DNA of 64,000 bases from JACMJL01 sp963791805. Lineage in GTDB: Bacteria > Bacillota > Clostridia > Clostridiales > Clostridiaceae. The position numbers were made by a program, and so were the translations under genes. The notes below the pieces were generated by a model that saw only the letters and a list, made by a program, of their open reading frames with translations, ran no database searches and was not told the origin of the DNA. Shown piece by piece: positions 24,773-32,750 of this stretch. Numbering within the stretch: position 1 is the first letter of the stretch; each line of letters opens with the position of its first letter. The stretch is taken from positions 186,001 to 250,000 of the forward strand of contig CAWBTU010000004.1 in the NCBI GenBank assembly GCA_963791805.1, in the 5' to 3' direction.

Positions 24773-26426
24773 GTTATTAATTGAAGGTTTAAATATAAAA
24801 AAATATTATGGTGACAAACTTATTTTGGATGTGAAGAAGTTAAAAATATACTCTGAGGATAGAATAGGAATAGTTGGAGTTAACGGTATTGGGAAGACCA
24901 CCCTAATAAATATACTTTCTAAAAAAGAGGAGCCAGATCAAGGCGTTGTTAAAGTATATGGAAGCTACTGCCTGGTGGAACAGCTTGGCTTTGAGGAGTA
25001 TGGAACTATAGGGCAGAAGATAGCTAATAAATTCGGAGTTAACTCTACCTGGACCAATAATTTAAGTGGTGGTGAGAAAACAAGATTCAAATTGGCTAAA
25101 TGTTTTGAGAAAGAAAATAATCTAATCTTTGCAGATGAACCCACAAGTAACCTTGACATGGATGGCATAGAACTTCTAGAGAAGAATTTTAAGGAGTTCA
25201 AAGGTGCACTTGCAATAATATCTCATGACAGAGAGTTCATGGATAAGATTTGCAATAAGATACTCGAATTAGATGATGGGAAAATAAAGATTTACAATGG
25301 TAATTATAGTAGCTTTAAGCTTCAAAAAAATTTAGAAAGAGAAAGAATGTTATTTGAATACCAAAAGTATGAAAATGATAAAAGGAATCTTGAGGAGTCC
25401 ATTGAAGGTGCTAAGCAAAAGGCAAAAACTATAAGAAACGCTCCAGCGAGAATGGGTAATTCAGAAGCAAGACTTCACAAAATGGGAAATCAAAAAGCTA
25501 AGGCTAACCTAGATAGAGCTGCAAAAAACATGAAAGCAAGAATAGACCATCTTGAGGTAAAAGAAAAGCCAAAGAGAATACAAAATATAAAATTTGACGC
25601 CTTAGATATTGGTGAATTGCACAGTAATATAATTATCTCAGGTAAAAATATAAACAAGTCTTTCCAAAATAAAATCATATTTGAAGGCGCCGAATTTGAT
25701 TTGTATAATCATTCAAGAACAGCTCTTATAGGACCAAACGGCAGTGGTAAAAGCACTTTGATTAAAATGATAATGTCTAAAGACTCTACAATCAAGAGAG
25801 CCCATGGCCTAAAGATAGGCTACTTCAGTCAGGATATGGATATATTAAAGGATGAATCAAGCATTTTGAAAAATGTAATGGAAGATAGCATATATGATGA
25901 AACCTTTGTACGCATACTTTTAAGCAGACTCCTATTTAAAGGTGATGAAGTTTATAAGAAAATTAAAGTTTTAAGCGGAGGAGAAAGAGTAAAGATTTCT
26001 TTTGCTAAGGTATTTTTGAGCGATATAAACCTATTGATATTAGACGAACCAACAAATTATTTGGACATTAACTCTCTTGAGGTAATAGAAGACGCTTTAA
26101 AAGACTATCCTAGGACAGTGCTATTTGTCTCCCATGATAGAAAATTTGTAAGTGCAGTTGCAAACAGCATACTTTCTATTGAAAATCATAAATTAATCAC
26201 CTTTAAGGGAACCTATGAAGAATTTATGATAAAGAGACATAACAGAATTGATATAAGTACGGAAGAACTAAAGAAACAAATTTCTGTTCTAGAAATCCGC
26301 CTTTCAGAAATTATTAGCCGACTTTCTATGCCAGGTAAAAATGATGTTGTAGAACAATTAGATAAAGATTATCATCAGGTATTAATGGAGCTTCAAGAAT
26401 GTAAGAAAAAGCTACTGGGTAAATAA
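24771..26426 (+). CDS. ABC-F ribosomal protection protein, Vga/CplR-like
   Basis: About 551 residues with two ATP-binding cassettes and no membrane segments. Cassette 1 has GVNGIGKTT and LSGGEKTRFKLAK; cassette 2 has GPNGSGKST, LSGGERVKISFAK and LLILDEPTNYLDI. The long charged interdomain linker (about 185-275) is the ribosome-probing antibiotic-resistance domain. The beginning (LLIEGLNIKKYYGDKL) and overall wording resemble Vga(A) and clostridial CplR, which dislodge lincosamides, pleuromutilins and streptogramin A. TTG at 24771 has AGGAGG 6 bases upstream; the frame stays open further upstream through the attenuator, but that part is leader. Expression is probably induced by the drugs. Confidence 0.85.
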   Translation: MLLIEGLNIKKYYGDKLILDVKKLKIYSEDRIGIVGVNGIGKTTLINILSKKEEPDQGVVKVYGSYCLVEQLGFEEYGTIGQKIANKFGVNSTWTNNLSGGEKTRFKLAKCFEKENNLIFADEPTSNLDMDGIELLEKNFKEFKGALAIISHDREFMDKICNKILELDDGKIKIYNGNYSSFKLQKNLERERMLFEYQKYENDKRNLEESIEGAKQKAKTIRNAPARMGNSEARLHKMGNQKAKANLDRAAKNMKARIDHLEVKEKPKRIQNIKFDALDIGELHSNIIISGKNINKSFQNKIIFEGAEFDLYNHSRTALIGPNGSGKSTLIKMIMSKDSTIKRAHGLKIGYFSQDMDILKDESSILKNVMEDSIYDETFVRILLSRLLFKGDEVYKKIKVLSGGERVKISFAKVFLSDINLLILDEPTNYLDINSLEVIEDALKDYPRTVLFVSHDRKFVSAVANSILSIENHKLITFKGTYEEFMIKRHNRIDISTEELKKQISVLEIRLSEIISRLSMPGKNDVVEQLDKDYHQVLMELQECKKKLLGK

Positions 26427-26480
26427 TTTTTATATAAATTCTTTACCTTGTTTGAATTTTTAAAAAGTACGATAATATAG

Positions 26481-26583
26481 ATAACCGGTTAGTACCTTTT
26501 GAAAGGAGATGGTTATTTTGATTAAAGTGGAGGGGTGGCTGAAAAGCTAACCAACCCTAGGAGGTTTCGGCCTCCTTTTTTTA
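26481..26583 (+). terminator. Terminator with short leader-like frame after the ABC-F gene
   Basis: AGGAGG-TTTCGG-CCTCCT with a long T-run (26559-26583) ends the ABC-F transcript. Just before it, AAAGGAG and a TTG at 26518 would allow a 10-codon peptide, while ATAACC/GGTTAT (26481-26486, 26511-26516) and GGTTAG/CTAACC (26487-26492, 26547-26552) can pair alternatively. It may be an attenuator rather than a plain terminator. Confidence 0.6.
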
Positions 26584-26624
26584 TAATTTATTACATAAGT
26601 TATAATTAATAACCTGTTATAATA

Positions 26625-26653
26625 TTGACAGTAAATAAATTGAGTTTTAAAAT
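26625..26653 (+). promoter_or_regulatory. Promoter of the CD3324-family leader
   Basis: TTGACA (26625-26630), 17-base spacer, TAAAAT (26648-26653). It precedes a leader peptide, hairpins and a terminator. Confidence 0.7.
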
Positions 26654-26698
26654 AAAATTATGAAATTTATTTATTTCAGATGAAAGGAGTGTATTTAA

Positions 26699-26740
26699 AT
26701 GAAATTTGTATGTATTGTTAATGAGGTGTTTTCAAACTAA
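26699..26740 (+). CDS. Leader peptide, 13 residues
   Basis: ATG at 26699 preceded by AAAGGAG at good spacing, encoding a 13-residue peptide (MKFVCIVNEVFSN). It lies about 40 bases after the promoter. CAGATG (26678-26683, next to its ribosome binding site) can pair with CATCTG (26795-26800), and GGGAAACA/TGTTTCCT forms a hairpin after the stop. This is the layout of a translation-controlled attenuator. Confidence 0.5.
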   Translation: MKFVCIVNEVFSN

Positions 26741-26839
26741 TTTAATACATGGGAAACAGATGTTTTTTTGTGTTTCCTAAAATTAATAACCGTCATCTGA
26801 AGCAGCAGTAATAATTTGTAATATAATTATGCTTTTAAC

Positions 26840-26872
26840 CGTGGATGGTTAGTTGTCCACGGTATTTTTCTG
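26840..26872 (+). terminator. Attenuator terminator before the CD3324-family gene
   Basis: ACCGTGGA and TCCACGGT pair and are followed by ATTTTT. It lies between the leader peptide and the downstream ribosome binding site, so it should regulate read-through into the gene. Confidence 0.8.
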
Positions 26873-26900
26873 TCTAAATAAATAATTAGGAGGTGTAAAG

Positions 26901-27029
26901 ATGATTAAGAATATTAACTTATTTGAAATTTTCAAAAATAAGGAGGACTTAATTATTGAGTTACAAAAATGGCAAGGAGCTTTTACCAGAAAGGCTTTTG
27001 AAAGAAATCCAGAGGTACATTCAAGGTGA
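26901..27029 (+). CDS. Small 42-residue frame overlapping the CD3324-family gene
   Basis: ATG at 26901 has a near-perfect AGGAGGTG site 7 bases upstream. It encodes 42 residues (begins MIKNINLFEIFKNKEDL, with one Trp in the middle) and overlaps the start of the next gene in another frame by 74 bases. The strong site says it is translated; the second half is a shadow of the overlapping gene. It could set translational coupling for the CD3324-family protein. I do not recognise a family. Confidence 0.4.
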   Translation: MIKNINLFEIFKNKEDLIIELQKWQGAFTRKAFERNPEVHSR

Positions 27030-27243
27030 ACTAATTTATATACCTAAAGAAGAGAATGTTAGAAAAGCCTGGGGAACAGGAACTGGAACTAGAGATTATA
27101 TGGATAAAAGAAATAATGAAATCTATGCTAAATATAAAGATGGTGCCGATATTGATTATCTAATGTCAGCTTACAATTTATGTGAAGATAGTATAATTAA
27201 GATAGTTAAAAATAAAGGTAAGGAAAATAAAAACTTGCCTTAA
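26956..27243 (+). CDS. CD3324 family (Mor-like) putative DNA-binding protein
   Basis: A 95-residue protein resembling the CD3324 family of C. difficile, distantly similar to Mor-type phage transcription activators. The N-terminal part (ELLPERLLKEIQRYIQGELIYIPKEE) is the family signature and the C-terminus (IYAKYKDGADIDYLMSAYNLCEDSIIKIVKNK) has the shape of a helix-turn-helix. It starts at TTG with AAGGAGG 9 bases upstream, inside a short overlapping frame. The long leader with a peptide and terminator suggests conditional expression. The targets are unknown. Confidence 0.7.
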   Translation: MSYKNGKELLPERLLKEIQRYIQGELIYIPKEENVRKAWGTGTGTRDYMDKRNNEIYAKYKDGADIDYLMSAYNLCEDSIIKIVKNKGKENKNLP

Positions 27244-27251
27244 AATAATTC

Positions 27252-27291
27252 AAAAAGACCCCTCGATTATAATTATTCGAGGGGTCTTTTT
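27252..27291. terminator. Bidirectional terminator between CD3324-family gene and gltX
   Basis: AAAAAGACCCCTCGA and TCGAGGGGTCTTTTT form a 15-bp perfect stem with T-runs on both strands, serving the convergent genes on either side. Confidence 0.92.
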
Positions 27292-27332
27292 TTGAGATAA
27301 CCCATATAATTTATTGCATTAAATTAGAAATT

Positions 27333-28991
27333 TTATTTTTTTATAAACTTGCTAAATCTGTTTTTAATTTTTTCTTCTCCAATTATCTGCATAACAGTGT
27401 AAAGATCAGGAGTGCTAGATCTATGAGTTATTGCTGCTCTAACAGCTGCTGCTACATCTGCTACCATTCCTTTAAACATTTCTGGATTGGCTTTGTATTC
27501 TTTTCTGTTTGAGGTGTAGCCAAGTTCTGCTCCAAAAGATTTTAATTCATCAAACCAAGTGTCTTTATCCACATTAAAATTAAACACTTTGGAATAAGCT
27601 TCAATTATACGCTTAGCTTCTGCTAATTCCATATTTTTAGGAAGCTCAATTTGATCTACTTGCTCTTTGTCAAATAATTCATCAAAGAAATAATAAACTT
27701 TACCTCTAACATCCATCCATTTTGCAAAGTCTTTTCTTGGGTTGGAGCCTTCTTTATCTATATTAAAGATTTCTTTAGAAAAAGTAGCATTAGCTGTTAT
27801 AAATTCATACATCTCCATATCGAATTCCTTTGCCCACTTTGTATAACTAGCATATACTTCATCAGCTTTCATTCTAGCTATAACATCCTTTGAAACATCT
27901 CCAAGTTTAACAAGGTCAAATAATGCTCCACTTTTGCTCATCTTGTCTAGAGTTATTTCAAAGCTTGAGCTATCTTCATATGGATTTTCCACTCTCCATT
28001 CCTCAAAACCTGAATTTATTATATTTAATAAATACTCATTTACTGATTGAACTGGATATCCTACTTCATTGTAGTATGAAACTGCCGCTTCAGGGTCCTT
28101 CCTTTTAGACAGCTTTCTCTTTGATCCACCATCTAGCTTCATTATTGTTGGAGTGTGGGCATAATTAGGAATCTCAAAACCCAAAACATTAAAAAGCTGA
28201 ATATGGATTGGAAGTGAGGATAGCCATTCTTCTCCTCTAATAATATGTGTAGTTCCCATAAGGTGGTCATCTATAGCATGGGCAAAATGATATGTTGGTA
28301 GTCCATCACCTTTTATTAGAACAATATCTTGATTGTTTTCAGGGAAGGATATATCCCCCTTAATCAAATCATTGATTTCTACCCTTTTTTCACTTTCTCC
28401 AGGTGATTTTAATCTAAGTATATAACTTTCTCCACTGTTTATTCTTTCAATTGCCTCTTCACTTGATATATTTCTACACTTGGCGTATTCTCCATAATAA
28501 CCTGGTGTTACCTTTTGTTCTACTTGATTTTCTCTAACTTTAGTTAATTCTTCTGGGCTACAAAAGCATGGATATGCCAATCCCTTTTTAATTAAATCAA
28601 ATGCAAAAGTCTTATATATTTCTTCTCTTTCACTTTGTCTGTATGGACCATAATTGCCTTTTGAGCTATCTTTGGACATCATACCTTCATGAAAATTCAA
28701 TCCAAAATTATGCATAGTGCTTATTGTATCTTCTACAGCACCTTCTACTTCTCTTTTTTGATCAGTATCCTCTATTCTAATATAGAATATTCCTTCACTT
28801 TGATTAGCCAGTCTTTCATCGATTAAGGCTGAAAATACCCCACCAATATGTTGAAACCCTGTAGGACTTGGTGCATATCTTGTAACTTTAGCACCTTCCT
28901 TTAAACTTCTCTTTGGATATTTCTCATAATAATACTCGGGACTTTTATCAATGCTTGGGTATATTAATTTCGCTAATTTTTCAAAACTCAT
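27333..28991 (-). CDS. gltX: Glutamate-tRNA ligase
   Basis: A 552-residue class I aminoacyl-tRNA synthetase. The HIGH motif is FQHIGGV at 47-53 and the KMSKS motif is KRKLSKRKD; the family block RYAPSPTGF is at 38-46. It is longer than the usual ~485-residue bacterial GluRS because of an N-terminal lead (about 35 residues) and a long anticodon-binding part, a form seen in clostridia. Bacteria with this enzyme often mischarge tRNA-Gln and rely on GatCAB; that cannot be tested here. The gene is under T-box control and ends in a bidirectional terminator. Confidence 0.95.
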   Translation of the reverse strand: MSFEKLAKLIYPSIDKSPEYYYEKYPKRSLKEGAKVTRYAPSPTGFQHIGGVFSALIDERLANQSEGIFYIRIEDTDQKREVEGAVEDTISTMHNFGLNFHEGMMSKDSSKGNYGPYRQSEREEIYKTFAFDLIKKGLAYPCFCSPEELTKVRENQVEQKVTPGYYGEYAKCRNISSEEAIERINSGESYILRLKSPGESEKRVEINDLIKGDISFPENNQDIVLIKGDGLPTYHFAHAIDDHLMGTTHIIRGEEWLSSLPIHIQLFNVLGFEIPNYAHTPTIMKLDGGSKRKLSKRKDPEAAVSYYNEVGYPVQSVNEYLLNIINSGFEEWRVENPYEDSSSFEITLDKMSKSGALFDLVKLGDVSKDVIARMKADEVYASYTKWAKEFDMEMYEFITANATFSKEIFNIDKEGSNPRKDFAKWMDVRGKVYYFFDELFDKEQVDQIELPKNMELAEAKRIIEAYSKVFNFNVDKDTWFDELKSFGAELGYTSNRKEYKANPEMFKGMVADVAAAVRAAITHRSSTPDLYTVMQIIGEEKIKNRFSKFIKK

Positions 28992-29009
28992 AATTATTTC
29001 TCCTTCCTT

Positions 29010-29278
29010 TAATTAAAAAATAAAAGCCTCTCATCCTAAAAAATTAGGACGAAAGGCTGTTTTCCGCGTTACCACCTAAATTGGTTAATTTCCCTTAACC
29101 CAACTCAATTATCTTTAAGGGAATTACCCCATAAATATACTCCACCCCTTAGGATTTTCTATTTATTGCTCCAAAGCTTCTTTCCACAGCGTTAAATTCT
29201 AAGCTTCCACCCTACTTAAATCTCTTTAAATTAACTCTCCATGTACTCTTCTTTCTCATTGCACAATATTTAAACACA
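29010..29278 (-). promoter_or_regulatory. T-box riboswitch of gltX
   Basis: The minus-strand leader contains the T-box sequence AGGTGGTAACGCGG (29064-29077) and then a terminator stem (GCCTTTCGTCCTAA with TTAGGATGAGAGGC, 29026-29057) and a T-rich tail. Uncharged tRNA should stabilise the antiterminator and turn gltX on. A GAA triplet in the 3' half of stem I fits a glutamate specifier, but I could not fold stem I reliably. Confidence 0.9.
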
Positions 29279-29284
29279 ATTGAA

Positions 29285-29313
29285 ATTATACAGGTAACTA
29301 TTGCTCTTGTAAA
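29285..29313 (-). promoter_or_regulatory. Promoter of the gltX T-box leader
   Basis: On the minus strand TTTACA (29308-29313), 17-base spacer, TATAAT (29285-29290), placing the start just before the T-box leader. Confidence 0.8.
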
Positions 29314-29367
29314 GATGTTTTGTTATAAATTAAATGTTTTAATATTGTACTAAGGCTCAACTTGGAT

Positions 29368-30288
29368 TTAGTATAGTGTACCTTTTCTATCCAATATGAT
29401 TTTCTTTAAACCTTCTAAAATAATATTCTCATTTTCTAAATACACTAATTTGTACTCTCCTATGCTAAAACCAAAGCTATTGGTTAAATCTGAAGGTATC
29501 GCTACATATATTATTTTTTCAATTTCTAATTTCCACCCAGTAGTAAGTTCCTCTAAAGTTTTTTTTGGTAATCTCATAAATTCATTTGGTAATTCAATTG
29601 ATACAACATTTATTAACTCCTTGATATTATTTTCAATGTCAACTCTTGTTAACTGATTATATCCTTTTTCCAAAATCCTCACATTAAAAGCCCCACCAGC
29701 AAAAATTAACCCTACATAGGTTATATTACTTCTACTACAAATAAATATTTTCCTTTTAGGTTCTTCTAGTATTACCCTCGTTCCAGCTGCCAAACATAAA
29801 AAATTGTCAATCAAAATTACCCTACTGCATTTAGTTTGTGATGCTGCATCACTAATTATTTCTGGAACCTTTGATTGAGAAATTTGAAATGGAAACGCAA
29901 TAAACAATACGGGCTTAGATAATGATTTCTTAGTATTACTTAAAACATATATTAATAATTGCTTCATGATATTGTAATCATGCCAGTAACTCTCATTATT
30001 TATATTTGTCAATAAATCAGGAAAAACTTCTTCCATAGATTTGTCGATGAAAATATTATCTTCCTTTTCATAAGCTCTTATTCTCCCATCAAATAAATCC
30101 ACTCCTACATACTTTCTTCTCAAAAATCCAAATACATTTTTATTCCTTGTTTTTTTATATGTTCTATTCTCATAAATATTTTCACTCTTATTTACCTTAT
30201 CTTGCAGTTGTAAGAAAATATTATCAGTTTCTTCTATTAATCTCATTCTTCTCTTTATTGCACTTTCAGGTATCTTATACTCTTTCAT
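29368..30288 (-). CDS. Divergent MreB/actin-like protein
   Basis: A 306-residue protein that looks like a degenerate member of the MreB/Hsp70 actin-fold ATPases. After a charged N-terminal extension (about 55 residues, coiled), YVGVDLFDGRIRAYEKEDNIFID resembles the phosphate-1 strand of MreB, and IISDAASQTKCSRVILIDNFLCLAAG aligns with the conserved MreB connecting region. The canonical DxGTxxT loop is replaced by DLFDGRI, so nucleotide binding may be altered. Proteins of this type occur in clostridia beside true MreB. Monocistronic; the function is unknown. Confidence 0.5.
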   Translation of the reverse strand: MKEYKIPESAIKRRMRLIEETDNIFLQLQDKVNKSENIYENRTYKKTRNKNVFGFLRRKYVGVDLFDGRIRAYEKEDNIFIDKSMEEVFPDLLTNINNESYWHDYNIMKQLLIYVLSNTKKSLSKPVLFIAFPFQISQSKVPEIISDAASQTKCSRVILIDNFLCLAAGTRVILEEPKRKIFICSRSNITYVGLIFAGGAFNVRILEKGYNQLTRVDIENNIKELINVVSIELPNEFMRLPKKTLEELTTGWKLEIEKIIYVAIPSDLTNSFGFSIGEYKLVYLENENIILEGLKKIILDRKGTLY

Positions 30289-30398
30289 AAAAATCTCACC
30301 TCTATATTACATGTATACTTTTACTAATCAACCTTAAGCACATAATTAGAAGTAAAAATCGTTCCAATTTTTAAGCAGTCAGATCATTTGCTAAGTTG

Positions 30399-31832
30399 CT
30401 AATTATAACAAACAATTGGAGCGCCCTCACTAATATTCTCATATATTGGCTTAGCCACAGCGTATGGTAAGTTCACACAACCATGAGAACCATCTGTTCT
30501 ATATATAGTTCCACCAAATTCACCTTTCCTCCAGCTTGCATCATGAAGTCCAATGCCAGCATTAAATGGCATCCAAAAACTAACGGGAACTTTATAATCC
30601 TCACCTACTAATGTATAATTTTTCAATTTATATTTTAACCTATAAATACCTGTTGGCGTTCCACGGCCCTCGCTTACATTACCTGTAACAACATCTCCTT
30701 GAACTATTAATGATCCATTTTTATAAAACCATAAATGTTGTTTTGCCATATCTATTTCTACATAGGTATTTCCAATGTCATTAGCACTATGAGATGCGGC
30801 TGTTTGTATGTACTTGGGTTCTTTATCTATGGTTTTTCCGTCTTTAACTGCAGCAATTAAATCTTCCGTTTCTTTTGCAGTATTAATTTGCCATCCATAA
30901 TCACCACCGCCAATATTTATTGTTCTTCCTGAAGATGTAACAAAACTCCTTGTCTTACCATAAGTATTTATTTTACTCGATAGTACATCCATATATTTTT
31001 TCATTTTTTTCTCATCAAATGTAATTTTAAAATTATCATTAACTGTAAGCCACTCATTTATTGCTGAACCATCTATAGTTTCTTTATTGTCTCCAAAAGT
31101 ATAGGTGATTTTTGAAGAGACATATTGATTGAGACTATCTCTAATTTTAGTAGTTTCGTTTGATTTTACAGTATACTCTGGATTAACATAACATTTGATT
31201 GCTTGCAAATCTATTTTATTTTCTCCTTTAAGTATAGCCTTTACTACATTATCGTATAATGCGTTTTTATCAACTTTGTTCCCATTTAGTTCTGCACCAA
31301 TCGTATAGCCTTTATCTGAATATTTGAAACTAGGATTTTTAGGTTCAATTACATTTTTACTATCGAAACAAGATAGATTGTCCAGTTTTGCTTCCAATTG
31401 TTTTTTATCATATGAAACTCCTGCATTCAGTTTAGTATCTTTTGAGCTTGCTAATGCTAGAATCCACTTGTACGAATGCTGTTTATCTTTAAGTTTATTA
31501 AATTTTCCACCTGAATTATACTTTAGTCCAATGTCCTCTGCTCTAATTTGTTCGTTCTTACCATCTCGCTCCTTCAAATTCAATTTATAGGATTTCATCT
31601 GAGATGCCATTTTTTTATTTGCTCCCCCTACAGTTTTCCCAGAAACACTTACACAGTTAATTTCAGAACCAAAATAAAAATGACTCCTGAAGTATTCTGC
31701 TATTCCAAAATAAATAACAAGTACAGTGCAAAGAGAAATAACAGTAAACATAAGAATTTTATTACGTCTACTCTTTTCTGTAGTAGCAATGATAATTTTA
31801 TTACCTTCATTCTTTTCTGTATCCTTTTCCAT
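30399..31832 (-). CDS. L,D-transpeptidase (YkuD) with N-terminal membrane anchor
   Basis: A 477-residue envelope enzyme that makes 3-3 cross-links or attaches proteins to peptidoglycan. It has one membrane helix (about 25-48), two peptidoglycan-binding type-4 repeats (about 75-330) and a C-terminal YkuD domain with the motif GSHGCVNLP; the nucleophile is C452 and the catalytic His is the preceding SHGC residue. The layout matches clostridial Ldt proteins. Extensive 3-3 cross-links are characteristic of some clostridia. It is monocistronic on the minus strand. Confidence 0.92.
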   Translation of the reverse strand: MEKDTEKNEGNKIIIATTEKSRRNKILMFTVISLCTVLVIYFGIAEYFRSHFYFGSEINCVSVSGKTVGGANKKMASQMKSYKLNLKERDGKNEQIRAEDIGLKYNSGGKFNKLKDKQHSYKWILALASSKDTKLNAGVSYDKKQLEAKLDNLSCFDSKNVIEPKNPSFKYSDKGYTIGAELNGNKVDKNALYDNVVKAILKGENKIDLQAIKCYVNPEYTVKSNETTKIRDSLNQYVSSKITYTFGDNKETIDGSAINEWLTVNDNFKITFDEKKMKKYMDVLSSKINTYGKTRSFVTSSGRTINIGGGDYGWQINTAKETEDLIAAVKDGKTIDKEPKYIQTAASHSANDIGNTYVEIDMAKQHLWFYKNGSLIVQGDVVTGNVSEGRGTPTGIYRLKYKLKNYTLVGEDYKVPVSFWMPFNAGIGLHDASWRKGEFGGTIYRTDGSHGCVNLPYAVAKPIYENISEGAPIVCYN

Positions 31833-31987
31833 TGTCGACCTCCCCTTTTTAATTACAATGATGATAAAATAGTAATGAAATTAAAATAACTTATATTTTA
31901 AACACTTATGATTTAAGTGAAACAATATATTATATATGTAAAAATTGGTTATAATATACATATAATATATCACTTTCTCAGAAAAAC

Positions 31988-32035
31988 ACAACCGCCCGTA
32001 AGTATTTTTTTTGTAAAATACTTACGGGCGGTTGT
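31988..32035 (-). terminator. 21-bp perfect hairpin terminator of the NarL-type operon
   Basis: ACAACCGCCCGTAAGTATTTT and its exact complement pair without mismatch around six bases; GTTTTTC follows on the minus strand. It lies 50 bases past the response regulator stop. Confidence 0.9.
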
Positions 32036-32087
32036 ATATAAGTTGATGGAGCTAAGGCATAACGTATAGATATATTTATAAAAATAT

Positions 32088-32750
32088 TTACTGTTTTTGA
32101 GTATGGATAATTCCGTGTTCAATAGCTACTGCAACAGCTTCTGATCTAGAATCAACATTTAACTTACTATAGATATTAGTTAAATGTGCTTTAACAGTTC
32201 TTTCAGATATCTCCATATCAAAAGCTATCTCTTTACTTGTACAACCTCTAGCAATAGATTGTAAAATAAATAATTCTCTTTCTGTAATTGAAATATTTAA
32301 AGAATTCTTGTGTTTATTAGAATTATTTTTAGAATTAAAAATATTATTACTGATTTCAGGTTGAAGAAGTATTTCTCCCCGAATAGCAGATTCAATTGTT
32401 CTAATAAGCTGTTCTCTTGTAGTATCTTTAAGCAAATATCCTTTAGCGCCCAGTGCAAGCCCTTCCATGATTAAATTATCTTCATTGAAGGTTGTTAAAA
32501 TAATTATTGGTACTAAATTATTTTTTTCGTTTAATGCCTTTATTACTTCAAGGCCGCTCATTTTACCCATATTTAAATCCATTAAAATTACATCTAGTTC
32601 TAATTGTTCTATAAGCATTAAGGCTTCATTGCCATTTTCCGCTTCACCTACAACTTCATAATTTTCTTCAGTTTCGAAAATTAATTTTAATCCTTCTCTA
32701 ACCACAAAATGATCATCTACCACCAATATTTTTCTTTTACTCATTTTCAT
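32088..32750 (-). CDS. NarL/LuxR-family response regulator
   Basis: About 220 residues: receiver domain with phosphoacceptor D58 (DVILMDLNMGKMSG) and a C-terminal LuxR helix-turn-helix (ITERELFILQSIARGCTSKEIAFDMEISERTVKAHLTNIYSKL). ATG at 32750 is favoured because AAAGGGG lies 7 bases upstream; a longer frame begins inside the ribosome binding site. It overlaps the end of the kinase gene by 14 bases, so the pair is co-translated. The adjacent MMPL transporter is a plausible target. Confidence 0.93.
   Translation of the reverse strand: MKMSKRKILVVDDHFVVREGLKLIFETEENYEVVGEAENGNEALMLIEQLELDVILMDLNMGKMSGLEVIKALNEKNNLVPIIILTTFNEDNLIMEGLALGAKGYLLKDTTREQLIRTIESAIRGEILLQPEISNNIFNSKNNSNKHKNSLNISITERELFILQSIARGCTSKEIAFDMEISERTVKAHLTNIYSKLNVDSRSEAVAVAIEHGIIHTQKQ

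Noticed and set aside
31548..31889. A 113-residue plus-strand frame over the L,D-transpeptidase N-terminus.
   Set aside because: It is antisense to the membrane-anchor region, lacks a ribosome binding site and has low-complexity composition.
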